Source: Actinomadura_E scrupuli (GTDB taxonomy: Bacteria > Actinomycetota > Actinomycetes > Streptosporangiales > Streptosporangiaceae). Taken from it: 64,000 nucleotides of DNA. The notes under the pieces are model-generated. The model did no database searches. It saw nothing but the letters and a program-made list of their open reading frames with translations, and had not been told where the DNA came from. Numbering within the stretch: the stretch's first letter is position 1; each line of letters starts with the position of its first letter. Shown one piece after another: positions 1 to 7,849 of this stretch. Position numbers and translations under genes: made by a program. The stretch lies in NCBI RefSeq assembly GCF_050971785.1, contig NZ_JBPCCU010000001.1:744001-808000 (forward strand), given 5' to 3'.

Positions 1-618
1 GGCGACCGCGGCAGCCTTCTCCCGGTCACCGACGTGTATGCCCAGCAGCATCGGCAGCCCGCGGGCGGCGGCCAGCGCCTCGGTGGCCGGGGACGTACAG
101 GCCACCACCACCGGCGGAGGGGGAACGGCCCTCGGCACCACGGGCACCGGGCGGAACCGGAAGGACTCCCCGCACCAGGACACCCGCTCGGACTCCAGCC
201 AGGTCAGCAGCAGGTCCAGTGACTCGGCGAAGCCGTGTTCGTAGCGGGAGAGCCCGGTGCCGAACACCTCCAGATCCATCCACGGCCCGCCCCTGCCGAC
301 CCCGAGCCGGAACCGGCCGCCGGAGACCAGCGACAGCAACGCCGCCTGCTCGGCGAGCGCGACCGGATGCTGGTTGGACAGCACGCTGACCGCGGTGCCC
401 ACGTCGATGCGTGAGGTGGCGCCGAGGACGAAGCCGGCGAGCGTCGCGGCCGACGGGCACACGCCGTACGACATGAAGTGATGCTCCGCCAGCCAGACGT
501 CGTCGAAGCCGGCGGCCTCCGCGGCGAGGGCGGCGGCGACCGTACGGTCCAGCACCTCGGCGTGCGACTGTCCGGGCCACTGGCCGGAGGGCAGGAAGAT
601 GCCGAAGCGCACGGCCAC
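1..618 (-). CDS. Luciferase-like (LLM class) flavin- or F420-dependent oxidoreductase, 3'-truncated by the window edge
   Basis: The 206 visible residues are the N-terminal part of a bacterial-luciferase-like TIM-barrel monooxygenase. The N-terminus (VRFGIFLPSGQ) is the first beta strand typical of the family, and AEHHF at about residues 44-48 is the characteristic His-containing motif after strand 2. The segment around GTAV and the Ala/Leu-rich helix that follow also fit. Family members use reduced FMN or F420; which one cannot be read from this piece. The start is taken as GTG at 618, with a G-rich Shine-Dalgarno stretch about 6 nt upstream; an in-frame GTG at 612 is possible. It is transcribed divergently from the dehydrogenase at 752. 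The reading frame is open to base 1. Confidence 0.85.
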   Translation of the reverse strand, partial: MAVRFGIFLPSGQWPGQSHAEVLDRTVAAALAAEAAGFDDVWLAEHHFMSYGVCPSAATLAGFVLGATSRIDVGTAVSVLSNQHPVALAEQAALLSLVSGGRFRLGVGRGGPWMDLEVFGTGLSRYEHGFAESLDLLLTWLESERVSWCGESFRFRPVPVVPRAVPPPPVVVACTSPATEALAAARGLPMLLGIHVGDREKAAAVA

Positions 619-751
619 GTCCTACCCCCGGGAGGAAGGACGCGCACTCCCTTTGCGACACTCGGACGAACGCGCGGGCGGCCGGACCGCACGGCAGAAG
701 ACCTCGCGGGCAACAGCACGGCACCATCGCAGGCAAGAGGAGACAGCGTCG

Positions 752-2482
752 ATGAGCAGGTTCGGCAAGGTCGGAGTGGTGGGGCTGGGCACGATGGGCG
801 CCGGGATCGCCGAGGTGCTCGCCCGCGGCGGCCTGGACGTGGTCGGCATCGAGATCGACGACGCGGCGCTGGCGCGCGGCCGGGCGCACCTGGAGGGCTC
901 GACCGGGCGCGCGGTCAAGCGGGGCAGGCTCACCCAGGAGGCGCAGGCGCAGATCCTGGCGCGCATCACGCTGTCCACCTCCTTCGCCGACCTGTCCGAC
1001 CGGGATCTGGTCATCGAGGCGGTCCCGGAGCGGCTCGAGCTCAAGCGCCGGGTGTTCGCCGAGCTGGACAAGGTCTGCCGCCCCGACGCCGTACTCGCCA
1101 CCAACACCTCCTCGTTGTCGGTCACCGACATCGCGGTCACCACCGGCCGCCCGACCTCCATCGTCGGCGTGCACTTCTTCAACCCGGCGCCGGTGATGAA
1201 GCTGGTCGAAGTGATCGGCACAGTCCTCACCGAGCCGGCCGCGCTCGCCGGCGTGACCGAACTGGTGCGCGGCCTCGGGAAGGTGCCGGTCACCATCGGC
1301 GACCGGGCCGGGTTCGTGGCGAACCGGCTGTTGTTCGGCTACCTCAACCAGGCCGCGACCATGTACGACTCCGGGCACGCGAGCCGGGAGGACATCGACA
1401 CGGCCATGAAGCTCGGCACCGGTGTGCCGATGGGACCGCTCACCCTGCTCGACCTGATCGGCCTGGACACCTCGCTGGAGGTACTGGAGGCGATCTACCG
1501 CGAGACGCGCGACCACCGGCACGCCCCCGCCCCGATCCTCCGGGAGCTGGTCACGGCGGGCCTGCTCGGCCGCAAGACGGGCCGGGGTCTCTACACCTAC
1601 GACAAGCCCGGCTCGGCGGTCGTGGTGGACACCCCGGCCGCGGCGCCGGCTCCGGTGGCCGAGCGCCCGCTGGTCGGCGTGGCCGGCGCGGGCGGCGACG
1701 CTCTCCGGATCGTCGAGACCTGCGCGCGGGGCGGTGCCGACGTCCGCTTCCTCGCGAGCGACCAGACCGAGGTCGAGCGGGCCTGGTCGGCGCTGCAGGA
1801 GTCGCTCGACCGGTCCGTCGCCGACGGCACACTCGATGACGCGGCCAGGAAGGCCGCGCTGGACCGGATCACCGGTGGCCACGAGCCGAGCCGGCTGGCC
1901 GGCTGCGACCTGATCGTCGATGCGACCGCCGAGCCCGCCGCGGAGGGGCTCGCCGTGCTCGCCGGCCTCGCCGGGCCGGACGCGGTCCTCGCGACGCCGG
2001 CGTCCGGCACGTCCGTGATCGAGCAGGCGAGGGCCACCGGCCGCCCGGAGTCCGTCGTCGGCCTGCGCTTCGCGCCGCACCCCGCCGACGAGGCGAGGCC
2101 GGGCACCGTCGTCGAGGTCGTCTCCACCGCGCTCTCGTCCGCCGAAGTGGCCGACCGGGCCGCCGCGCTGGCCGGGCTGCTGGGCCTGGTGCCGGTACGC
2201 TGCCGCGACCGGGCGGGCTTCGTCATCGACGCGCTGCGCTTCCCGTACCTCAACGACGCGGCGCGCATGCTGGAGGCGGGCTACGCCGACGCCGACTCGA
2301 TCGACGCCGCGATGCGGCTGGGCTGCGGGTATCCGGCCGGGCCGATCGCCGAGCTGGACCGGCTGGGGCCCGGCCCGGCCGCCCGCGTGCTGCGCGCCCT
2401 CCACGCCGAGTCCCGGGAGCCCGCGCTCGCCCCGGCCCCGCTGCTGGAGGAGTACGCGGCCGCCGGCCGCACGCTCCGCTGA
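752..2482 (+). CDS. Double-length 3-hydroxyacyl-CoA dehydrogenase (two tandem HCDH modules, second apparently inactive)
   Basis: A 576-residue protein made of two 3-hydroxyacyl-CoA dehydrogenase modules, which would oxidise 3-hydroxyacyl-CoA (for example 3-hydroxybutyryl-CoA) with NAD(P)+. The first module has the dinucleotide motif GLGTMG (residues 11-16), the catalytic His in VHFFNP (His141) and Glu153, followed by the helical dimerisation domain with LLGRKTGRG. The second module (from about residue 305) repeats the whole order, but its Rossmann loop is GVAGAGG and Arg439 stands where the catalytic His should be. It therefore looks like a non-catalytic copy serving as internal dimer partner. 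The start ATG is chosen because AGAGGAGA lies 8 nt upstream. Usual single-module homologues are about 280-290 residues, half this length. Confidence 0.93.
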   Translation: MSRFGKVGVVGLGTMGAGIAEVLARGGLDVVGIEIDDAALARGRAHLEGSTGRAVKRGRLTQEAQAQILARITLSTSFADLSDRDLVIEAVPERLELKRRVFAELDKVCRPDAVLATNTSSLSVTDIAVTTGRPTSIVGVHFFNPAPVMKLVEVIGTVLTEPAALAGVTELVRGLGKVPVTIGDRAGFVANRLLFGYLNQAATMYDSGHASREDIDTAMKLGTGVPMGPLTLLDLIGLDTSLEVLEAIYRETRDHRHAPAPILRELVTAGLLGRKTGRGLYTYDKPGSAVVVDTPAAAPAPVAERPLVGVAGAGGDALRIVETCARGGADVRFLASDQTEVERAWSALQESLDRSVADGTLDDAARKAALDRITGGHEPSRLAGCDLIVDATAEPAAEGLAVLAGLAGPDAVLATPASGTSVIEQARATGRPESVVGLRFAPHPADEARPGTVVEVVSTALSSAEVADRAAALAGLLGLVPVRCRDRAGFVIDALRFPYLNDAARMLEAGYADADSIDAAMRLGCGYPAGPIAELDRLGPGPAARVLRALHAESREPALAPAPLLEEYAAAGRTLR

Positions 2483-2515
2483 CGTGCGACGATCCCGGTC
2501 ACCGCGCCGCGTCCG

Positions 2516-2521
2516 TACCCT
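2516..2521 (+). promoter_or_regulatory. -10 box (TACCCT) of a leaderless promoter
   Basis: TACCCT ends 7 nt before the ATG at 2529, the spacing expected when transcription starts at the start codon. There is no Shine-Dalgarno sequence in between. No convincing -35 box is seen. Confidence 0.4.
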
Positions 2522-2528
2522 TATGGGC

Positions 2529-2873
2529 ATGAGCCCCCGGAAGAACCGCCGTCAGCTCGGCGGCCCGTCAGCAGGTGGTCGCGGCGGGTCGGAAGGCCCC
2601 CCGGCATCCGGCTGGTTCGGCGGGTTCCAGGACACCGAGGAGGCGCCCGACGGGGACTGGATCGTCCGTCAGGTGGCCGGCACCAACGCGGCCAAGGCGT
2701 ACCGCTGTCCCGGGTGCGACCAGGAGATCCCGCCCGGCATCGGGCACCTGGTGGCGTGGCCGGCCGACTCGCGCGGCGCGGACGACCGCCGGCACTGGCA
2801 CAAGCCGTGCTGGCAGGCGCGGCTGCGGCGGGCGCCGCGCACCCAGAGATCGCGGAACGCCCCACGGCACTGA
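2529..2873 (+). CDS. Small conserved actinobacterial zinc-ribbon-like protein
   Basis: A 114-residue basic protein of unknown function. The N-terminal 40 residues are Gly/Ser/Pro-rich and probably disordered. The core has a CPGC pair, then GHLVAW, then HWHKPCW, a Cys2-His-Cys arrangement that looks able to bind zinc. The C-terminus is Arg-rich. I recognise the CPGC...HWHxxCW pattern as common in actinobacterial proteins that automatic annotation often labels ATP/GTP-binding protein without support. A second in-frame ATG lies at 2523; 2529 is preferred because it is 7 nt after a -10 box and no ribosome binding site exists for either. Confidence 0.8.
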   Translation: MSPRKNRRQLGGPSAGGRGGSEGPPASGWFGGFQDTEEAPDGDWIVRQVAGTNAAKAYRCPGCDQEIPPGIGHLVAWPADSRGADDRRHWHKPCWQARLRRAPRTQRSRNAPRH

Positions 2874-2898
2874 CGGCCCGGCCGGCCGCACAGACCCA

Positions 2899-2947
2899 CC
2901 TCCGTGATCATGCAATCGTTCGACGAACGATTGCATGATCACGGAGG
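2899..2947. repeat. Dispersed intergenic palindrome, copy 1 (24-bp perfect arms)
   Basis: A perfect inverted repeat with arms at 2899-2922 and 2924-2947 around a single A at 2923. It contains the family core CGTGATCATGCAATC on each side. It begins 26 nt after the stop at 2873 and ends about 30 nt before the ribosome binding site of the next gene in the same orientation. No T-run follows on either strand, so it is not a standard U-tract terminator. Five further copies occur in the window. Confidence 0.9.
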
Positions 2948-2990
2948 GATTCGGATCAGCGCGCAGGGATGCGCTTGGAGGAGGGTGAGC

Positions 2991-3716
2991 ATGGGAGAGA
3001 TCCGGGCGAGCACGGTGTTGCCCGCGGTGCGGACGCCGATCACGTTGCACACGGGCGACGGGCTGGAGCTGGTCGGTGAACTGGCCGTGCCCGCGGATCG
3101 CCCGCCCGTCGCGACGCTGGTCTGCCTGCATCCGCTGCCGACCGCCGAGGGCATGATGGACAGCCATGTGCTGCGCAAGGCCTCCTACCGCCTGCCCGCG
3201 CTGGCGGGGATCGCGGTGCTGCGCTTCAACACCCGCGGTACGAGCTCGGAGCGCGGCACCAGCCAGGGCACGTTCGGCGCGGGCGAGACCGAGCGGTACG
3301 ACGTCGCCGCCGCGCTCGAGTACACCGAGTACCACGACCTGCCGCACCCCTGGCTGCTGGGCTGGTCGTTCGGCACCGAACTGGCGCTGAAGTGGGGGCG
3401 GGACCCGCTGGTCGAGGGCGTCATCCTGCTGTCGCCGCCGCTGCACCGGGCCACCGACGCCGATCTGGACGCCTGGGGCGCCGACGGCCGACCTGTCGTG
3501 GCACTGGTGCCCGAACTGGACGACTACCTGCGCCCGCCGGAGGCGCACGAGCGGTTCAAGCGGATCCCGCAGGCCGAGGTGGTCGCGGTCGACGGCGCCA
3601 AGCACCTGTGGGTGGGCGAGCCGTACGTGCGCATCGTGCTCGACGAGATCGTACGGCGGGTGGCGCCGGCCGCGTACCCGTTGGCCACCGAGTGGGACGG
3701 CTCCGGGTCCGGTTAA
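2991..3716 (+). CDS. Alpha/beta hydrolase
   Basis: A 241-residue cytoplasmic alpha/beta-hydrolase-fold protein. The nucleophile elbow is GWSFGTE (Ser), preceded by the oxyanion strand VCLHPLP and the RFNTRG segment. The acid is probably Asp in PELDDYL, and the catalytic His probably lies in GAKHLW. It resembles the small dienelactone-hydrolase/COG2945-type hydrolases; the substrate cannot be predicted. The start ATG is chosen because GGAGGAGG lies 7 nt upstream. Longer in-frame starts would begin inside the palindrome at 2899-2947 and are rejected. Confidence 0.85.
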   Translation: MGEIRASTVLPAVRTPITLHTGDGLELVGELAVPADRPPVATLVCLHPLPTAEGMMDSHVLRKASYRLPALAGIAVLRFNTRGTSSERGTSQGTFGAGETERYDVAAALEYTEYHDLPHPWLLGWSFGTELALKWGRDPLVEGVILLSPPLHRATDADLDAWGADGRPVVALVPELDDYLRPPEAHERFKRIPQAEVVAVDGAKHLWVGEPYVRIVLDEIVRRVAPAAYPLATEWDGSGSG

Positions 3717-3846
3717 CGGACGGTTAAACCCCTTCGGCCGATCGCGGCCACGGGGCACCGCAGGCGCGCACCTCTAGGCGAACATTGCCTAATCACCACA
3801 AGGGGTGCCGATCGCCGAGCCGGAAACGGGGAGAACGAACTCCATC

Positions 3847-4641
3847 ATGAGCGTGACTCTGTACTCCAGAGATGTAGGCCAGGGAACTCCGCTCGTGCTG
3901 CTGCACGCGTTTCCGCTGTCCTCGGCCATGTGGCTGGCTCAGCGGGAGACGCTCGCGAAACGGTTCCGCGTGATCACCCCTGACCTGCGCGGCTTCGGCG
4001 GTTCGGTGCTCGGCGAGGACACGCCGTCCATCGACGTGATGGCGGAAGACGTGGCCCAGATGCTGCGCTCGAAGGGCCTCGAGCGTGCCGTGATCGGCGG
4101 GCTGTCGATGGGCGGCTACGTCGCGATGGCACTGTGCCGGCACCACCCGGAACGCGTGCTCGGCCTCCTGCTCGCCGACACCAAGGCCGCCGCGGACCTG
4201 GAGGAGGCGCAGCACCGGCGGCAGCGGATGGCCGAACGGCTGGACGACGAGGGCACGGCCAAGCCGCTGCTGGACGACGTGCTGCCGGGCCTGGTGGGGC
4301 CCACCACGCTCCGGCAGCGGGCGATGATCTACGGCCGGGTACGCGGGCTCGTACAGGCGACTCCGCCCGCGGCGGCGGCCTGGGCACAGCGGGCGATGGC
4401 CGCGCGGGAGGACTCCTTCGAGACGCTCCGGCGGACCCGTGCCCCCGCCCTGGTGGTCGTGGGCGGCGAGGACACCCTGACCACCGAGGAGGACGCGCGG
4501 GCGATGGCGGACGCGCTGCCCAACGCCGAGCTTCTGGTCATCCCGCGCGCGGGCCACCTGTCGGCGATGGAGCAGCCGGACCTGTTCAACCAGGCCGTCG
4601 CCGAGTTCGTCTCGGCGCTGGCCCGCACCTCCATGCCATGA
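3847..4641 (+). CDS. Alpha/beta hydrolase (3-oxoadipate enol-lactonase-like fold)
   Basis: A 264-residue alpha/beta hydrolase. It shows the oxyanion loop LLHAFPLS, the nucleophile elbow GGLSMGGYVA, the acid in VVGGEDTLT and the catalytic His in RAGHLSAMEQPD. This layout is that of the esterase/lactonase/haloperoxidase branch. The actual substrate is unknown. The start is ATG 3847; the nearest G-rich stretch (GGGGAG) is 13 nt upstream, so the start is less certain. A GTG at 3805 is in frame but leaves a poor extension. It is convergent with the transporter gene ending at 4694. Confidence 0.85.
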   Translation: MSVTLYSRDVGQGTPLVLLHAFPLSSAMWLAQRETLAKRFRVITPDLRGFGGSVLGEDTPSIDVMAEDVAQMLRSKGLERAVIGGLSMGGYVAMALCRHHPERVLGLLLADTKAAADLEEAQHRRQRMAERLDDEGTAKPLLDDVLPGLVGPTTLRQRAMIYGRVRGLVQATPPAAAAWAQRAMAAREDSFETLRRTRAPALVVVGGEDTLTTEEDARAMADALPNAELLVIPRAGHLSAMEQPDLFNQAVAEFVSALARTSMP

Positions 4642-4693
4642 CCGAACCCTGATCGCGGCCCTGGTCGCGGGTCCCGTCGCGCGGGGTTGCGCG

Positions 4694-6100
4694 TCAGATC
4701 CGCTCCTGGCGGGGCATGACCACCTCGCGCAGGATCAGCGCCACCGCGGCGGCCGCGGGAATGGCCAGCAGCGCTCCGACCATGCCGAGCAGGGCACCGC
4801 CGATGAGGGCGGCGATGACCGTCACCGCGGGCTGCACGTCGACGGACCGTTTCATCACGCGCGGTGCGATGAGGTAGTTCTCGACCTGCTGGTAGATGAG
4901 GCAGAAGATCAATGTCGCGATGCCGATCCACAGGCCGGCGAAGAAGGCGATGGCCGTCACGAGGACTGCGCCGATCGTGGCCCCGACCAGGGGGATCAGG
5001 TCGGTGATGGCGACGATCAGGGCGAGGGCGATCGGATAGGGCACCCCGGCGATCAGCAGGAAGATGTACGTCGTGACGCCGGCGATGACCGAGATCAGGA
5101 TGTTGCCGCCGACGTAACCGCCGATCCGGCCGAGGATCTCGTCACCGATCAACGAGACCCGGGCCCGCCGGGACCGGGGCGCGAGCCGGTAGAAGAACGT
5201 CGTGATGTTGGGCAGCGAACCGAGGAAGTAGAGGGTCAGGATGAGGATCGTCAGGGTGCTGAAGATGCCGCTCACCACGACCCTGCCGACGCCCACGATG
5301 CCGCCCGCCACCTGGGAACCGAGGTCCTTGCTGGCCAGCGTGGCCTTGAGTTTGGTCAGCAGCTGGTAGCGCTGGTCGAGCTCGTGCACCCGCGGGTTCT
5401 GCAGCAGCTGCTGCACGTAACCGGTGGGGCTGGTGGTCTCGTTGATGAAGGCGGTGATCTGCTCGGTGAGCGGCGGCACGATGGCGAAGCCGAAGCCCAC
5501 GAAGAACAGCACCAGGCAGAGGAAGACCAGCGCGACCCCCCAGCGCCGGGAGATCCCCACCCGGGTGAGCCGCTCCACCGCGGGATTGAGGCCCACGGCG
5601 AGGAACATCGAGACGGTGATCAGGATCAGGACCTGCCTGATGTCCGCGATCGCCTGGATGAGGGTGTAGGCGACGAAGACCCCGAGGGCGCCGGTGAACC
5701 CGAACATGAACGGGTGGGCTTGGCCGAGCGGACGGCCGGGCCGGCCGAGGGGGAACTGATCGTCCACACCGGCCTCGCGCTTGCGCTGCTCGATGTCGAC
5801 GAGCGGGTCGGGGATGACGACCTTGTCGGTGATCGAGGCGGCCGTCCGGTCGGCGGCGGAGGCGGCCGACGCGGCGGCGAGTGCCCTGTCCGCCGACATG
5901 GCGTCGGCGTACGACCGCTCGTCGGACGACGCGTCGCCCGGCGCGGCACCGTCCGACGACGAGGTGCCGGAGGAGGGCCGTGCCGGGGGCGTCGGAGCGG
6001 ATGGGATCTGGTCGGGCGACGACGGTCTCGGCACGACGGGGGCGTCGGGGAGCTCGGCGAACGTCTCCTCCCGGTCATGCCGGGGAGTGTCCTCAGGCAC
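4694..6100 (-). CDS. AI-2E family transporter (PerM-like membrane protein)
   Basis: A 468-residue membrane protein. Residues 1 to about 110 are Pro/Ser/Asp/Ala-rich and probably disordered. The rest carries about eight hydrophobic helices in the order seen in the AI-2E exporter/PerM family, with the conserved segments TDLIPLVGATIGA and GALLAIPAAA near the C-terminus. The family includes autoinducer-2 exporters and sodium/proton antiporters, so the transported species is not known. The GTG start at 6100 is chosen because GAGGAGA precedes it by about 7 nt. Downstream of the FilP-like gene, but a strong hairpin (6138-6181) separates them. Confidence 0.88.
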   Translation of the reverse strand: MPEDTPRHDREETFAELPDAPVVPRPSSPDQIPSAPTPPARPSSGTSSSDGAAPGDASSDERSYADAMSADRALAAASAASAADRTAASITDKVVIPDPLVDIEQRKREAGVDDQFPLGRPGRPLGQAHPFMFGFTGALGVFVAYTLIQAIADIRQVLILITVSMFLAVGLNPAVERLTRVGISRRWGVALVFLCLVLFFVGFGFAIVPPLTEQITAFINETTSPTGYVQQLLQNPRVHELDQRYQLLTKLKATLASKDLGSQVAGGIVGVGRVVVSGIFSTLTILILTLYFLGSLPNITTFFYRLAPRSRRARVSLIGDEILGRIGGYVGGNILISVIAGVTTYIFLLIAGVPYPIALALIVAITDLIPLVGATIGAVLVTAIAFFAGLWIGIATLIFCLIYQQVENYLIAPRVMKRSVDVQPAVTVIAALIGGALLGMVGALLAIPAAAAVALILREVVMPRQERI

Positions 6101-6137
6101 GCCGGTCTCCTCTGTTCGGGGGGTGTTCGGGTCGGAT

Positions 6138-6181
6138 GCCGAAAAGCCTAGAGGCAGTATGACGCCTCTAGGCTTTTCGGC
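6138..6181. terminator. Strong symmetrical hairpin, candidate bidirectional terminator
   Basis: An 18-bp perfect stem (6138-6155 with 6164-6181) around an 8-nt loop. Its arms contain AAAA/TTTT runs. It lies 26 nt after the stop codon of the coiled-coil gene (minus strand) and just before the start of the transporter gene, so it would end or attenuate read-through from filP. The T-run is inside the stem rather than after it. It is unrelated in sequence to the CGTGATCATG palindrome family. Confidence 0.7.
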
Positions 6182-6206
6182 TAACTCGTGGTGAGTCAGG
6201 TGGTGC

Positions 6207-7514
6207 TTACTCCTGCCACCAGTCCTCGTCCTCGTCCTTGGCCGGCTTGGCCTTCGCGGCGACCGGAGCCGCAGCGGGGGCCGCCTGCTTGGGAGCCGGA
6301 GCCGGCTTGGGCTCCGGGGAGGACAGCGCCGGCTTCTCGGCCGGAGCCGAGATCTCCTCGACGGCGGGCATCGTCGGCTGCATGCCGCCGATGAGCTGCC
6401 GCAGCTGGTTGAGGTGGCTGGTGATGCTGTCCCGCTGGCGGGTGAGCTCGTCCACCTGGCGCTGCGCGGCCGTACGGATGCGCTCGGCCTCGGACTTGGT
6501 CTCCGCCAGCAGCTGCTCCGCCTGGCTCTTCGCCTCGGCGATGACCTGGTCGGAGTTCTTCCTGGCGTTCGCCATGAGCTGCTTGGCGTGCGAGTCGGCC
6601 TCACGCCGGGTCTGCTCCGCCTGCTGGGTGGCCTTGGCCGCCCGCTGCTCGGCGGAGGCCGCCCGCTGCTCGGCCTCGGCCACCAGCTTCTGGGTGGCCG
6701 CCTGGGCCGCGGCGTGCCGCTCGGCGTCCTGCCGGTCGGCCTCTTCGCGCCGGGCCGCCAGCTGGATCTCGAACTCCGCCTCGGCCTGAGCCCGCTGAGC
6801 CTCGCTCTCCTCCAGGATGCGCTGGGCCTGGGCCCGCATCTCGTCGGCCTGCCGCTTGGCAGTGGTGAGGATCTCGTCGCGCTCACGCTTGGTGGACGCC
6901 CGGAGCTGGGCCACCTCGCGCTCGGTGGTGGTGCGGAGCTTGGCGATCTCGCGCTCCGCGCTGGCGCGCTTCTCGGCGACCTCGTGGTCGGCGGTGGCGC
7001 GCAGCTTGGCCACCTCGCGCTCGGTCGTGGAGGTCAGCTCCTCGGCCTCACGGCGAGCGCTGGTGCGGACCTCGTCCGCCTCGCGCTCGGCCGCGTTGCG
7101 CATGTCATCGCCCTCGCGCTGGGCGTTGGCACGCAGCTCCGAGGCGTCGTTCTCCGCGGTGGCGCGGTGTTCGGCGGCGTCGACCTTCGCGGCGGCCTTG
7201 ATCTCGTTGGCCTCGGATCGGGCTGCCTGGACGAGCTCGGTGGCCTGCTCCTCCGCGAGCCGGAGGAGCTGCTCGATGCGAGCACCGAGGCCCGAGTAGG
7301 TCGGCCTCTCCTGCTCCTGGAGCTGCCGGTGAGAGTCGGCCAGTTCACGCTGCAGAGCTCCGGTCTGCTCGCGTGTCTGCCGGACCTCGTTGTCGAGCTG
7401 TTTGATGTGCTCGTCGACTTGGTGCCGGTCGTAGCCGCGAAGCACCACGTCGAACTCGCGTGGGGGCGTGTCTTCGAAGAAGTTACTGAGCTGGGCGTCG
7501 ATGTCGGACTGCAT
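6207..7514 (-). CDS. filP: FilP-like DivIVA-domain coiled-coil cytoskeletal protein
   Basis: A 435-residue protein that is almost entirely coiled coil. Residues 19-45 resemble the DivIVA N-terminal motif (FDVVLRGYDRHQVDEHI), and residues 71-90 (PTYSGLGARIEQLLRLAEEQ) match the conserved start of the Streptomyces FilP rod. Residues 100-231 are twelve back-to-back 11-residue repeats. A Pro/Ala-rich tail follows from about residue 370, ending DEDEDWWQE. FilP forms intermediate-filament-like networks behind growing hyphal tips and interacts with DivIVA. In Streptomyces, filP and scy sit beside methylmalonyl-CoA epimerase and a thiolase; the same neighbours occur here but only one coiled-coil gene is present. 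The start ATG lacks a clear ribosome binding site. Confidence 0.85.
   Translation of the reverse strand: MQSDIDAQLSNFFEDTPPREFDVVLRGYDRHQVDEHIKQLDNEVRQTREQTGALQRELADSHRQLQEQERPTYSGLGARIEQLLRLAEEQATELVQAARSEANEIKAAAKVDAAEHRATAENDASELRANAQREGDDMRNAAEREADEVRTSARREAEELTSTTEREVAKLRATADHEVAEKRASAEREIAKLRTTTEREVAQLRASTKRERDEILTTAKRQADEMRAQAQRILEESEAQRAQAEAEFEIQLAARREEADRQDAERHAAAQAATQKLVAEAEQRAASAEQRAAKATQQAEQTRREADSHAKQLMANARKNSDQVIAEAKSQAEQLLAETKSEAERIRTAAQRQVDELTRQRDSITSHLNQLRQLIGGMQPTMPAVEEISAPAEKPALSSPEPKPAPAPKQAAPAAAPVAAKAKPAKDEDEDWWQE
6822..7217 (-). repeat. Twelve contiguous 33-bp coding repeats (11-residue hendecads) in the FilP-like gene
   Basis: Codons 100-231 divide exactly into twelve 11-residue units of the pattern (R/H/N)E-x-x-x-x-R-x-x-x-(E/K/R), such as REVAKLRATAD and REIAKLRTTTE, with no insertion or gap. 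Hendecad periodicity gives a nearly straight, slightly right-handed coiled coil rather than the usual heptad supercoil. The DNA units are diverged, so this is an old expansion. Confidence 0.8.
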
Positions 7515-7849
7515 GAGGCTCAATCCTGCTGTGACGGGACGGCTACGGGTAGTTCCGGGACTGGCCGATCTCCTGGCTTGCGGACGTGTCGTACGGCCTC
7601 GGACCTCTCCCGGCGAAAGCAGCGTACTCCGGCTGCTGCCGTGTTGGGGGCTCATCTGAACGCACTGCGTGTTTTGTCTTGTTTGTGATGCTTCTTGGGG
7701 CAGAGGGGTTGACCGGGGAAGGTGCCTGGAAAAAGCCTCATATCCGGCCTAAACACCCCATGGGCGCTCCGGAAATCTCGCTGAGTGACCAAGTGATTTC
7801 GATCACGTCACGAAACGGACTACCCGCGCAGGCAGCGGCGGGGGCGGCC
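7515..7849. other. Intergenic region upstream of filP, no gene seen
   Basis: These 335 bases separate the epimerase stop (7850) from the filP start (7514), both on the minus strand. I find no credible ORF. It probably holds the filP promoter and a leader. The only clear element is a short dyad at 7793-7806 described separately. Confidence 0.5.
7793..7806. promoter_or_regulatory. CRP-like dyad GTGAT-TTCG-ATCAC
   Basis: The 14-mer has 5-bp arms and, read in context (aGTGAtttcgaTCACg), matches the TGTGA-N6-TCACA layout of CRP/Crp-family sites at 8 of 10 positions. It lies about 280 bp upstream of filP and 44 bp downstream of the epimerase stop. It could also be a small hairpin with a UUCG loop. 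Function is unproven. Confidence 0.3.

Noticed and set aside
26..2530. An 834-residue open frame on the minus strand across the dehydrogenase gene
   Set aside because: It is Arg/Gly/Ala-rich without domains, opposite to a gene with full family motifs and correct codon bias. Long antisense frames are common at this GC content.
6414..7688. A 424-residue plus-strand frame over the FilP-like gene, rich in LGLGLR-type repeats
   Set aside because: The repeats mirror the hendecad codons on the other strand. The minus-strand frame encodes a recognisable FilP protein with conserved neighbours.
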